Source: Bog-756 sp963839925 (GTDB lineage Bacteria > Actinomycetota > Acidimicrobiia > Acidimicrobiales > RAAP-2). From it: a stretch of DNA of 64,000 nt. Below the pieces are notes generated by a model. It ran no database searches, had not been told where the DNA came from, and worked only from the letters and a program-made list of their open reading frames with translations. The DNA is taken from positions 496,001-560,000 of the forward strand of contig CAWIWV010000001.1 of the NCBI GenBank assembly GCA_963839925.1, written 5' to 3'. The translations under genes were made by a program, and so were the position numbers. This document shows positions 17,350 through 25,635 of the stretch, piece after piece; positions within the stretch are counted from its first letter, which is position 1; the number at the start of each line of letters is the position of its first letter.

Positions 17350-17885
17350 CTCCCGGAAGCGAGAGTGCTGAGTCGGGGAATGTGGCAGCGGGGGCGGAGT
17401 TGGGGCCGGTGACCGTCCTCGCCACCCCGATCCGTCTCGACTACGACTTCACCCCCGGGGTCGCCCAGTCGCGTTTCCTGCGGGGCCTCTCCCGGGGCAA
17501 GTTCATGGGGCAGCGGTGCCCGGTGTGCCACAAGGTCTACGTTCCGTCTCGAGGTTCGTGTCCGACCGACGGCGTGCCGACCACCGAGGACGTCGAGCTC
17601 TCCAACGTCGGGACGGTCACCACCTACTGCGTGGTCAACGTCCCCTTCGCCGGGCAGTCGATCGAGATTCCTTATATCTGCGGCCAGATCCTGCTCGACG
17701 GCGCCAACCTCTCCTTCATGGGTCTGCTGCAAGAGGTGAAGACCGAAGACGTCCGGATGGGGATGCGGGTAGAGGCGGTGTGGGTCGAGCCCGACCAGCT
17801 CGGCCCGTCGCTGGCGTCGGTCAAGTACTTCCGTCCGGTCGACCAGCCCGACGCGGACTACGAGACCTACAAGGAGTACCTGTGA
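17346..17885 (+). CDS. DUF35 zinc-ribbon/OB-fold acyl-CoA-associated protein
   Basis: A 179-residue protein with the canonical DUF35 layout: an N-terminal helix (SRFLRGLSRGKFMGQRC), a rubredoxin-like zinc ribbon CPVC then SCPTDG, and a C-terminal OB-fold (VPFAGQSIEIPYICGQILLD). It starts inside the previous stop and overlaps the following GTG start, so production is coupled through the operon. Family members such as ChsH2 bind acyl-CoA and stabilise thiolase-like aldolases. It probably acts with one or both of the following thiolase-fold proteins. Confidence 0.85.
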   Translation: MTPGSESAESGNVAAGAELGPVTVLATPIRLDYDFTPGVAQSRFLRGLSRGKFMGQRCPVCHKVYVPSRGSCPTDGVPTTEDVELSNVGTVTTYCVVNVPFAGQSIEIPYICGQILLDGANLSFMGLLQEVKTEDVRMGMRVEAVWVEPDQLGPSLASVKYFRPVDQPDADYETYKEYL

Positions 17886-18955
17886 GCCCGACCAAGCGCC
17901 GGCCGGTCGCGGTGGCCTCGTTCGCGCAGACCCGCATCGTGCGTCGCGACGACGAGCACAACGAGGTCGAGATGCTCATGCCGGTGATCGCCGAGGTGTT
18001 CGGCAACATCGGGATCACCAAGGACGACGTCGACTTCATCTGCTCGGGATCGACCGACTATCTGATCGGCGGACCGTTCAGCTTCGTGACTGCGCTCGAC
18101 GCGGTCGGGGTGTGGCCGCCCCGGGCCGAGAGCCACGTGGAGATGGACGGGGCCTGGGCGCTGTACGAAGCCTGGGTGTTGTTGCAAGAAGGATTGATCG
18201 ACGCCGCCCTGGTCTACGCCTTCGGCCGTTCGTCGCTCGGCAACCTGCAAGAGATCCTCGCCACGCAGCTCGATCCCTACTACCTGGCCCCGATGTGGCC
18301 CGACCCGGTCAGCCTGGCCGCACTGCAGGCCCAGGCGTTGATCGACGCGGGCAAGGGAAGTGAGGCCGAGTTCGCTTCCATCGCCGCCAGGAGTCGCAAG
18401 TCCGCATTGTCGAATCCCAAGGCCCAGGTGGCTCGGGACGAGACGGCCGAGACCTTGTTGGCCGACGACTACGTGGTCACCCCCCTCCGGCGTCACGCCC
18501 TCCCGCCGATCAGCGACGGCGCTGCGGCCATCGTCTTGGCAGCTGGCGACAAGGCAGCCCAGTGGGCAGGGAAGAACCCGGCCTGGATCACCGGCATCGA
18601 CCACCGGATGGAGACCCACTCCCTCGGCGCGCGTGACCTCACGACCTCGCGGTCGACTGCCATCGCGGCGGCTGCGGCCGGTCTCGCCGGTGGGAAGGTC
18701 GACGTGGCCGAGATCCACGCCCCCTACGCCCACCAGGAGATCATCGTGAAGGATGCGCTCGGACTGGACGACGATGTGGTCGTCAACCCGTCGGGTGGGG
18801 CGCTTGCCGCCAATCCGATCATGTCGGCCGGCCTCATCCGCATCGGCGAGGCGGCGGCCCGCATCTCGTCGGGCGAGGCCCGCCGGGCGGCGGCCCATGC
18901 GACCTCGGGTCCGTGCCTGCAACAGAACCTGGTCTGCGTGTTGGAGGGCGAGTGA
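17882..18955 (+). CDS. SCP2-type thiolase-fold protein (Ltp-like), catalytic residues altered
   Basis: A 357-residue thiolase-superfamily protein of the lipid-transfer (SCP-x/Ltp) group. The nucleophilic cysteine region reads EMDGAWALYEAW, with no Cys, and the C-terminal motif is NPSGGALAANPIMSAG, where ordinary thiolases have GHP; the histidine is replaced by Asn. A standard Claisen condensation or thiolysis is therefore unlikely. Ltp2-like members work instead as retro-aldolases with a DUF35 partner during steroid side-chain removal. A final cysteine, SGPCLQQ, remains. It overlaps the neighbouring genes by a few bases on both sides. Confidence 0.8.
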   Translation: MSPTKRRPVAVASFAQTRIVRRDDEHNEVEMLMPVIAEVFGNIGITKDDVDFICSGSTDYLIGGPFSFVTALDAVGVWPPRAESHVEMDGAWALYEAWVLLQEGLIDAALVYAFGRSSLGNLQEILATQLDPYYLAPMWPDPVSLAALQAQALIDAGKGSEAEFASIAARSRKSALSNPKAQVARDETAETLLADDYVVTPLRRHALPPISDGAAAIVLAAGDKAAQWAGKNPAWITGIDHRMETHSLGARDLTTSRSTAIAAAAAGLAGGKVDVAEIHAPYAHQEIIVKDALGLDDDVVVNPSGGALAANPIMSAGLIRIGEAAARISSGEARRAAAHATSGPCLQQNLVCVLEGE

Positions 18956-20109
18956 TGGCTGAGCGTTGCGCAGTGATCGGGGTGGGCCAGACCCACCACA
19001 AGGCCAAGCGGGAGGACGTCTCGATCGCCGGCCTGGTCCGTGAGGCCGCCAAGATGGCGCTCGAGGACGCCGACCTCTCGTGGGGCGACATCGACGCGGT
19101 GGTGATCGGGAAGGCCCCCGACATGTTCGAGGGCAACATGATGCCCGAGATCTATCTCGCACCTGCTCTCGGAGCGGTGGGCAAGCCGATCTTCCGGGTG
19201 CACACCGCCGGTTCGGTCGGCGGCTCGACTTCGATCGTGGCCTCCCACCTCATCTCGGCGGGGATCCACAAGCGGGTCCTGACCGTGGCCTACGAGAAGC
19301 AGTCCGACTCCGACGCCATGTGGGCGCTGTCGGTGCCCCAACCCTTTGCCGCTCCTTTGTTGGCGGGCGCGGGCGGGTACTTCGCCCCGCATATCCGCGC
19401 CTACATGCGCCGTTCGGGTGCGCCCGAGCACATCGGACGGATCGTGGCGGTGAAGGACCGGCAGAACGCGATGCGCAATCCGTATGCCCACCTGCACCTG
19501 GCGGACATCGACATGAAGATGGTCGAGGAGTCGATGATGCTCTGGGACCCGCTGCGTTATCTGGAGGCCTGCCCGTCCTCGGACGGCGCGGCGGCGATGG
19601 TGCTGGCGGCGGAGGACTCGGTGTCCGGCAAGTTCCCGCCCGCGTGGATCCACGGCACCGCCATGCGCTCCGAGCCGACCATGTTCGCCGGTCGGGACCA
19701 GGTGAACCCGCAGGCCGGCCGCGACTGCTCGGCCGACGTGTACGCCCAGGCGGGTGTGACCAATCCCCGCGAGCAGTTCGACGTGGCCGAGGTCTACGTG
19801 CCGTTCAGCTGGTACGAGCCGATGTGGCTCGAGAACCTCGGGTTCTGCGACCTCGGCGACGGCTGGAAGCTCACCGAGTCAGGCGCGACCGCCTTCGACG
19901 GGGATATCCCCTGGAACACCTCGGGAGGCGTGCTCTCGTCCAACCCGATCGGTGCGTCGGGGATGCTCAGGTTCTTGGAGGTTGCCATGCAGGTGCGCGG
20001 CCAGGCCGGGGAGCACCAGATCGACGGCGCAAAGCTGGCGTTGGGTCAGGCCTACGGCGGCGGATCCCAGTTCTTCGCGATGTGGGTGGTCGGGAGCGAG
20101 AAGCCCTAA
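18955..20109 (+). CDS. Second SCP2-type thiolase-fold protein, catalytic residues altered
   Basis: A 384-residue paralogue, starting one base into the previous stop codon's end. The equivalent of the thiolase Cys loop reads HTAGSVGGSTSIVAS, with Ser in place of Cys, and the C-terminal motif is GGVLSSNPIGASG, with Asn in place of the catalytic His. Both thiolase-fold proteins of the operon carry the same His-to-Asn change, which argues for a shared non-thiolytic mechanism rather than decay. It is most likely one half of an Ltp3/Ltp4-like heteromer acting on a steroid or branched acyl-CoA. Confidence 0.8.
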   Translation: MAERCAVIGVGQTHHKAKREDVSIAGLVREAAKMALEDADLSWGDIDAVVIGKAPDMFEGNMMPEIYLAPALGAVGKPIFRVHTAGSVGGSTSIVASHLISAGIHKRVLTVAYEKQSDSDAMWALSVPQPFAAPLLAGAGGYFAPHIRAYMRRSGAPEHIGRIVAVKDRQNAMRNPYAHLHLADIDMKMVEESMMLWDPLRYLEACPSSDGAAAMVLAAEDSVSGKFPPAWIHGTAMRSEPTMFAGRDQVNPQAGRDCSADVYAQAGVTNPREQFDVAEVYVPFSWYEPMWLENLGFCDLGDGWKLTESGATAFDGDIPWNTSGGVLSSNPIGASGMLRFLEVAMQVRGQAGEHQIDGAKLALGQAYGGGSQFFAMWVVGSEKP

Positions 20110-20112
20110 CCT
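20107..20112 (+). promoter_or_regulatory. -10 element (TAACCT) of leaderless DUF1275 gene
   Basis: TAACCT overlaps the TAA stop of the thiolase gene and ends six bases before ATG 20119, giving the next gene its own promoter. Confidence 0.35.
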
Positions 20113-20118
20113 GCGCGC

Positions 20119-20850
20119 ATGACCGTGTTGCACGACGCCTGGCGGGTGCTCGTGCCCCCACCCGGCGACAAGCACGGTCCCCTCGCCCCGATGTTGGTGG
20201 TGCTCACCGTCGTCACCGGATTGGTCGACGCCTTCAGCTACCTGGTGCTCGGCCACGTGTTCGTCGCCAACATGACCGGCAACGTGGTCTTTCTGGCCTT
20301 CGCACTGGCGGGCGCGAAGGGGTTCTCGATCGCCGGTTCTCTCGGTGCGTTGTGCGCGTTCTTCGTGGGTGCTGCGTTGAGCGGCCGTGCTTTCTCCCAC
20401 TTGGGCCCCCGCCGAGGTTGGGTGCTGGCGGTCTGTGCCGCCTGCGAAGCGGCGTTGGTCGCGGTGTCCGGGTTGGTCGCCTGGTCGTCCGGTGACCTCG
20501 GGGTCGGGAGCGGCCGGTACGTCCTGATCGGGATGCTCGGCCTCTCGATGGGTTTGCAGAACGGGACCGCTCGCAAGCTGGCGGTGCCCGACCTGACCAC
20601 CACCGTGCTCACCCAGACCATCGTCGGGGCAGCGTTCGACGGCCGGCTGGCCGGAGGGACCGACTCGCGGATCGGCCGGCGGGGCCTGTCCGCGGTGGCC
20701 ATGTTCTGCGGGGCCCTGATCGGCGCGCTCTTGGTGGTCCACCGGTTCAAGCCGCTGGTGTTGCTGATCGCGGTGTTGCTGCTGGCGCCGGTGGCTCTGG
20801 CTGCCGGGCTGCTGTCCCGAACGAAGCCGGCCTGGGACGCCGAGGGATGA
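20119..20850 (+). CDS. DUF1275 (YoaK-type) membrane protein
   Basis: A 243-residue protein with six helices. The DUF1275 hallmark is clear: GLVDAFSYLVLGHVFVANMTGN (in two parts, GLVDAFSYLVLG and HVFVANMTGN) and, in the second half, GLSMGLQNGTARKL with TTTVLTQTIVG. Bacterial members are uncharacterised, though the fold is proposed for small-molecule transport. It begins nine bases after the thiolase stop but appears to have its own promoter, so membership of that operon is uncertain. Confidence 0.85.
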   Translation: MTVLHDAWRVLVPPPGDKHGPLAPMLVVLTVVTGLVDAFSYLVLGHVFVANMTGNVVFLAFALAGAKGFSIAGSLGALCAFFVGAALSGRAFSHLGPRRGWVLAVCAACEAALVAVSGLVAWSSGDLGVGSGRYVLIGMLGLSMGLQNGTARKLAVPDLTTTVLTQTIVGAAFDGRLAGGTDSRIGRRGLSAVAMFCGALIGALLVVHRFKPLVLLIAVLLLAPVALAAGLLSRTKPAWDAEG

Positions 20851-20956
20851 GTCATCCCTCGGCTTGGCGGTCGCCGCCCTGGTCCCTGTGGGCACTCGCC
20901 GGCCCGGTACACTCTGGCTGGCCCGCCGAGCACCTGAGAACATCCGGAGGCATCCC

Positions 20957-21154
20957 GTGAAGATTGTGGTCGACTACGACGAGTGCGCCAGTAACGCCGT
21001 CTGCATGGGGATCGCCCCCGAGGTCTTCGAAGTGCGGGACGACGGGTTCCTCTACGTGCTCAACGAGCATCCGGGTGAAGAGCTGCGCGAGAAGGTGCGC
21101 CAGGCCGCCAACGGCTGCCCGACCGGCGCGATCACCATCGTCGAGGACGAGTAA
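20957..21154 (+). CDS. 3Fe-4S ferredoxin
   Basis: A 65-residue ferredoxin with Cys10, Cys16 and Cys54 (DECASNAVC and NGCPTGA). The position that would hold the fourth ligand, C-x2-x-x2-C, is Asn13, so a 3Fe-4S cluster is expected. This is the type that passes electrons to cytochrome P450s in actinobacteria. GGAGG six bases upstream supports the GTG start, and a -10-like TACACT lies at 20908-20913. No P450 or ferredoxin reductase is nearby, so the partner is unknown; steroid hydroxylation elsewhere is one possibility. Confidence 0.9.
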   Translation: MKIVVDYDECASNAVCMGIAPEVFEVRDDGFLYVLNEHPGEELREKVRQAANGCPTGAITIVEDE

Positions 21155-21162
21155 TCGGCGGG

Positions 21163-22683
21163 GTGCCAGGAGACGCCCCCCGGGTCCGATTCGCCCCCTC
21201 GCCGACCGGGTACTTCCACGTCGGCAGCGCCCGCACCGCCTGGTTCAACTGGCTGGTCGCCCATCAGTCCGACGGCACGTTCGTGCTCCGGATCGAGGAC
21301 ACCGACACCGAGCGGGGTCGTGAGGAGTGGGTCGGCGGAATCATCTCGGCCATGCACTGGTTGGGGATGGACCCTGACGAAGGACCGTTTCGCCAGTCGG
21401 CCCGGACCGGTCGCTACGCCCAGGCCATCGAGGCCCTCTGGGAGGCGGCGCGCGTCTATGCCTGCGACTGCACGCGGGAGGAGATCGACGCGCGGAACAA
21501 GGCGAACGGCATCCTGACCCCCGGCTACGACGGGTTCTGCCGCGACCGCGGCCTGGCTCGTGTGGGCGACGACGGCGTGGGTCGGGCCCTCCGGTTCCGG
21601 ACGCCTGATGACGGGACCACCATGGTCGACGACGTCATCCGCGGGGAGGTGGTATTCCCCAACGACGCCATGGACGATTTCGTGTTGGTGAAGGCCAACG
21701 GCGCGCCCTTGTTCGTGCTGGCCAACGTGGTCGACGACATCGACATGTCGATCACCCACGTGATCCGCGGTGAGGACCTGCTGCCCACCACGCCCAAAGG
21801 GGTGCTGGTCTGGGAGGCGTTGGGATCGATCGGATGGGTGACCGACGGCTCGACAGGCGGGGGGTCGGGGCCGGTGCCACCGCTGCCGGTCTTTGCCCAC
21901 CTGCCGATGCTGGTGAACGAGCAGCGCAAGAAGCTGTCCAAGCGTCGTGACCCGGTGTCGGTCGAGTCGTACCGCGACCAGGGGTACCTGCCGGAGGCGT
22001 TCGTGAACTACCTCAGTCTCCTCGGCTGGAGCCCGCCCGGGGACGAGGAGGTGATCGACGTCGAGCAGACCCTCGAGCTGTTCCGGCTGGTGGACGTGAA
22101 CCACTCGCCCGCCTTCTTCGACGTGGTCAAGCTCACCCACTTGAACGGCGAGTACATCCGGGCGATGCCGGTCGATCTGTTCGTCGAGCGCTGTCAGCCG
22201 TGGTTGACCGGGGAGTACGCACCGTGGCCCGCGTCGAGCTTCGACGAGGCGGTTTTCGCGGCGATGGCTCCCCTGGTGCAGGAGCGGGTGGCGGTCCTCG
22301 GCAAAGTGCCGGCGATGGTCGACTTCTTGTTCGTCGATCCGGTCATGGACGACGAGTCGTGGGCGAAGAGCGTTGCGAACGACGAGCTGGCGGTGTCGAT
22401 CCTGTCGGCGGCCATCGACGCGTACGAGGAACTCGTTGAGAGCTGGACTCGAGATGCGCTGCATGAGGCGACGCTCACTGTTGCCGAGGGTGCCGGGCGT
22501 AAGCTGGGCAAGGCGCAGGCTCCGATCCGGGTGGCGGTCACCGGGCGTCGGGTCGGACCGCCCCTGTTCGAAGCACTCGAAGTCCTCGGGGCCGAGCGGA
22601 CTTTGGCTCGTCTGCGGGCTGCCCGCGAGCTCGCGCTGGCGGAGTCGGGCAGCTCCTCTGATCCTTCCATTCCTCCCGGGTGA
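21163..22683 (+). CDS. gltX: Glutamyl-tRNA synthetase
   Basis: A 506-residue class I aminoacyl-tRNA synthetase. Signatures are RFAPSPTGYFHVGSART (the HIGH-type motif) and KLSKRRD (KMSKS). The middle has THVIRGEDLLPTTPKGV, typical of GluRS. Most actinobacteria lack GlnRS, so this enzyme probably also charges tRNA-Gln for later amidation by GatCAB. GTG 21163 is eight bases after the ferredoxin stop, so the two may be cotranscribed. Genes for tRNA-Gln and tRNA-Glu lie about 4 kb downstream, echoing the gltX-tRNA-Gln-tRNA-Glu order of other actinobacteria. Confidence 0.95.
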   Translation: MPGDAPRVRFAPSPTGYFHVGSARTAWFNWLVAHQSDGTFVLRIEDTDTERGREEWVGGIISAMHWLGMDPDEGPFRQSARTGRYAQAIEALWEAARVYACDCTREEIDARNKANGILTPGYDGFCRDRGLARVGDDGVGRALRFRTPDDGTTMVDDVIRGEVVFPNDAMDDFVLVKANGAPLFVLANVVDDIDMSITHVIRGEDLLPTTPKGVLVWEALGSIGWVTDGSTGGGSGPVPPLPVFAHLPMLVNEQRKKLSKRRDPVSVESYRDQGYLPEAFVNYLSLLGWSPPGDEEVIDVEQTLELFRLVDVNHSPAFFDVVKLTHLNGEYIRAMPVDLFVERCQPWLTGEYAPWPASSFDEAVFAAMAPLVQERVAVLGKVPAMVDFLFVDPVMDDESWAKSVANDELAVSILSAAIDAYEELVESWTRDALHEATLTVAEGAGRKLGKAQAPIRVAVTGRRVGPPLFEALEVLGAERTLARLRAARELALAESGSSSDPSIPPG

Positions 22684-22718
22684 GCCCACCCGGTCACACC
22701 GGCGGGGGATGATCGGGC

Positions 22719-23366
22719 GTGGGCATCATCGCAACGATCACCGGCTTGCGACTGCTTCGCTTCGTGCTGCGGGTGGTCGCCTTCGTGGTCACCGTGCTGT
22801 TGGTGTACCTGGGGGTGACCGCGGTCCAGGTCTGGCTGACCTCACGGCGGTACGAACCGAAGGCCTCGTCCGCCATCGTGGTGATGGGCGCCGCCGAGTA
22901 CGACGGCGTACCGTCGCCCGACCTGGCCGCCCGACTCAACGAAGCGGAGATCCTCTGGCACGCGCATCTCGCTCCGACCATCATGGTCACCGGCTGGAAA
23001 GAACCCGGTGACCTCTATACCGAGGCGGAGGCGTCGAAGCGCTACCTGGTTGCTGCAGGTATTCCGAGCGCGGACATTCTCGAAGCCGGGGGGACCGACA
23101 CCTGGCAGAGCCTGTCGGACGCCGCGCCCGAACTGCTCGATCGCGGCGACAAGACGGTGCTGATGGTGAGCGACCCGTTCCACGAGGATCGTTGTCTCGC
23201 GATCGCCACCTCTCTTGGTCTCACCGCCTATCCGACACCGACCCAGACCTCGCCGATCACCGGCTTCTCGACGGTTCCCTACTTCGCCAAAGAGACGGTG
23301 GGGGTCGCGCTCGGGCGGATCATCGGGTTCAGTCATCTGAGCCAGCTGCACGCATCGCTCGGCTGA
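22719..23366 (+). CDS. DUF218 (YdcF/SanA-type) membrane-anchored protein
   Basis: A 215-residue protein with one N-terminal helix (residues about 10-36) followed by a DUF218 domain: SSAIVVMGAAEYDGVPSPDL, TIMVTGWKEPGD, TEAEASKRYLVAAGI and TVLMVSDPFHEDRCLAIA. SanA and YdcF relatives affect envelope integrity, but their biochemical role is unsettled. The GTG has a G-rich ribosome site. It follows gltX by 35 bases and converges on the phosphonatase-like gene, leaving only 11 bases between stops. Confidence 0.85.
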   Translation: MGIIATITGLRLLRFVLRVVAFVVTVLLVYLGVTAVQVWLTSRRYEPKASSAIVVMGAAEYDGVPSPDLAARLNEAEILWHAHLAPTIMVTGWKEPGDLYTEAEASKRYLVAAGIPSADILEAGGTDTWQSLSDAAPELLDRGDKTVLMVSDPFHEDRCLAIATSLGLTAYPTPTQTSPITGFSTVPYFAKETVGVALGRIIGFSHLSQLHASLG

Positions 23367-23377
23367 GCGGTGGGCTG

Positions 23378-24055
23378 TTAGCTGAGGAGCAGGTCAGGCA
23401 GTTCGACGACTGAGTCGATGATGTGGGTGTGAGGAGCCGCCTCGAGCTCGGCCCGCGAGTGGGCTCCGGTGAGTACACCGACCACAAACGAAGCTCCGGC
23501 CCGGGTCCCGGCCAGCAGATCGCTCGCGGTGTCCCCGACCACTGCGACCTCGGCCACGTCGTCGATCCGTAGCTCGAGCACCGCTTTGAGGATCATGTCG
23601 GGCCACGGCCGGCCTCTTCCCGCATCTTGAGGGGAGAGCACCAGGTCGACGAGTCCGCCCCAGTCCAATGCCGCGACGATCTTGTCGCGTGTGGAAGCCG
23701 AGAACCCGGTGGTCAGGCAGATCCGCATCCCTGCGTTACGGAGCTTCGTTAGACACTCCTCGGCGCCGGGGATCGCCCACACCTCGCCGCGGTCGACCGC
23801 GTGGTCGAAGGCCCGTTCGAATGCTTCGTTCGCTCGTTCCGCGAGGTGCCTGTCCCCTCCGAGCAACTCGGTGAAGACGACGATCTTGGACTGGCCCATG
23901 GTCCGTCGGATGTACTCCTGCGGATCGTGGTGGAGCTTTGCCGGGGTGAGATCGACCGCGTCGAGCGCGGACTGGAAGGCCTCTTCGACAGCACCTCCGT
24001 CGGCCACGGTGGTCCCGGCCATGTCCAGGGCGACCAGCCTGATCGCAGGAGTCAC
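23378..24055 (-). CDS. Phosphonatase-like HAD hydrolase
   Basis: A 225-residue HAD enzyme: motif I LVALDMAGTTVADGG, a cap with REYIRRTMGQSK-like QEYIRRTMGQSKI, motif II CLTTGFSAST and motif IV VVGDTASDLLAG. The DMAGTT signature places it with phosphonoacetaldehyde hydrolase relatives (PhnX-like, TIGR03351), which cleave the carbon-phosphorus bond of phosphonoacetaldehyde or related compounds. The GTG at 24055 overlaps the stop of the oxidoreductase by four bases. The pairing of these two families is a recognised phosphonate-degradation arrangement. Confidence 0.85.
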   Translation of the reverse strand: MTPAIRLVALDMAGTTVADGGAVEEAFQSALDAVDLTPAKLHHDPQEYIRRTMGQSKIVVFTELLGGDRHLAERANEAFERAFDHAVDRGEVWAIPGAEECLTKLRNAGMRICLTTGFSASTRDKIVAALDWGGLVDLVLSPQDAGRGRPWPDMILKAVLELRIDDVAEVAVVGDTASDLLAGTRAGASFVVGVLTGAHSRAELEAAPHTHIIDSVVELPDLLLS

Positions 24056-25221
24056 CGGTTCCCCCCTGTTTCCCCGGTGACCTCGGCCCAGGTCTGCTCG
24101 GCGATGGCTGGGGAGAGGGTCATCCCTCGTCCTGCCGGCGCGGTGACCACCCAGACTCCCGGCTCGATGCAGCGCCGAAAGCAGATCCGGCCGTCGGTTG
24201 CCAGGCTGTACACACCGGCCCACCGGCGCACGACCGGAGGGATTTGCCAGCCGAGGATCGCCTCGGCTCGTGCGCGCAGGTGGTCGTAGACGCGGTCGTC
24301 CACCGCGAAGTCGAACGGCTCGTCGTATTGGTGGGTGTCACCGATGGTGAGCTCGCCGTTGGATCGCTGCACCAACAGGAGCTGCATCGCCCACTCGGCA
24401 GTCTCGGGTCGTTGCGGGGGCAACGAGTCGCGACCCGGCAGATCGAAGCCGGGGTAGTAGCGCATCGAGTCGCCATCGGCGATGGCGGTGGTCAGCTGCT
24501 CCGTGGCCGGCGCTGTCTGCATCATCTGCAATCGGCATCGTCGGAGTGGGGCGTTCGCCAGCTCTTCGGCGATTCGGCCCCCGAGTCCTGAGAGGCGGTC
24601 GCCGATGCACAGCAGGACGAGCGATGCGTTGTAGGTGGTGCCGGTATGGTCGACCACTGCGGGTCCGGCGTCGCCGGGTCCGTCGGCCCCGGTGCGCACC
24701 TCCACCACCTGGCGACCGGGGATCCACTGATACCGCCCGGTCGTCTGCATCGTCTTCCTGACGGCTCCGAGCACGAATCCCGGTTCGACGATGGAGTCTT
24801 TTCGGCACCAGAGGCCCCCGGCGATTTCCCCCCGGATCGCGGGATTGACCTCGCGGACGTGAGCTGAATCGAGCAGCTCGAAACCCCGGAGTCCGGCGTC
24901 CGATCGGGCCGCAGCCTCGGACATCAGTGAGTGCTCCGATTCGTTGGCGGCGACCGTCACCGATCCGGCCGGGCGGAATTGGACGTCGGGCATGTGTTCC
25001 GAGATCTCCTCCCACAGCTGGCGAGCGCGCAGTCCGAACTCCAGTTCGTCTCCGGCGGCTCGCCCGCTCATCCACACCAGCCCGAAGTTGCGGACCGAGG
25101 CCCGTCTGGGTGCGGCGTCGGCTTCGAGCTGGACGACTTCCCAGCCGAGGCGCAGGGCCTGAAGGGAGTGCATGGTGCCGAGGACTCCACCGCCGACGAT
25201 CACTACGCGCTCCGGGGACAT
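24052..25221 (-). CDS. FAD-dependent amine oxidase of the phosphonate-associated (TIGR03364) type
   Basis: A 389-residue DAO-fold flavoprotein. The dinucleotide-binding motif VVIVGGGVLGTMHSLQAL starts at residue 5, and the C-terminal flavin contact is GVWVVTAPAGRGMTLSPAIA. The distinctive segment RRASVRNFGLVWMSGRA is typical of the family found beside PhnX-like hydrolases. Such enzymes are thought to oxidise aminoethylphosphonate derivatives to phosphonoacetaldehyde, the substrate class of the following HAD gene. TACGAT at 25231-25236 lies nine bases before the ATG and no Shine-Dalgarno is present, implying a very short leader. Confidence 0.85.
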   Translation of the reverse strand: MSPERVVIVGGGVLGTMHSLQALRLGWEVVQLEADAAPRRASVRNFGLVWMSGRAAGDELEFGLRARQLWEEISEHMPDVQFRPAGSVTVAANESEHSLMSEAAARSDAGLRGFELLDSAHVREVNPAIRGEIAGGLWCRKDSIVEPGFVLGAVRKTMQTTGRYQWIPGRQVVEVRTGADGPGDAGPAVVDHTGTTYNASLVLLCIGDRLSGLGGRIAEELANAPLRRCRLQMMQTAPATEQLTTAIADGDSMRYYPGFDLPGRDSLPPQRPETAEWAMQLLLVQRSNGELTIGDTHQYDEPFDFAVDDRVYDHLRARAEAILGWQIPPVVRRWAGVYSLATDGRICFRRCIEPGVWVVTAPAGRGMTLSPAIAEQTWAEVTGETGGNR

Positions 25222-25287
25222 TGGGGCTTGATCGTACAGAGCGTCACTGAGCCTCGCTGACGGATCTGTGCTCAGATAACTGCTTGA

Positions 25288-25461
25288 GAATCACACGTTG
25301 ACGATGAATGCATCCATATCTCCTCGACGACCTACTCGAGTGATGGCGGCGCCATCACCGCCTGGGTCGGTTTCGGTCTCTACCTCTGCATGGTCGGAAG
25401 CATCGCCGGTGTTGCAGCTCGGATCATCGAGATACGCAGGTCCATCCAGGTCACCGCGTAG
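25288..25461 (+). pseudogene. C-terminal remnant of a membrane protein
   Basis: An open stretch without a start codon, running from just after a TGA to TAG 25459-25461. It reads as a plausible C-terminus: TTYSSDGGAITAWVGFGL, a hydrophobic helix, then ARIIEIRRSIQVTA. The upstream part of the gene is absent. The remaining bases between 25222 and 25635 show nothing else I can support. Confidence 0.3.
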
Positions 25462-25623
25462 CCAGGGTCGTCTTACGCTGCGCTGAACTGCGCGCGTAGG
25501 ACGGTGGTTGCGACGTGCGTGCGATCTACATCACCGTCCTTCGCGGTAGCCCCCGACCCTCGTTGACGAGCCTTGGGGGCACAGGGCAGGGCCACGACAT
25601 GAGGTCGGCGGGCTCGTGACGCT

Positions 25624-25629
25624 TAGGAT
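25624..25629 (+). promoter_or_regulatory. -10 element (TAGGAT) of the decayed hydrolase
   Basis: TAGGAT ends six bases before GTG 25636, matching the leaderless pattern seen elsewhere in the window. Confidence 0.35.
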
Positions 25630-25635
25630 GCGGTA

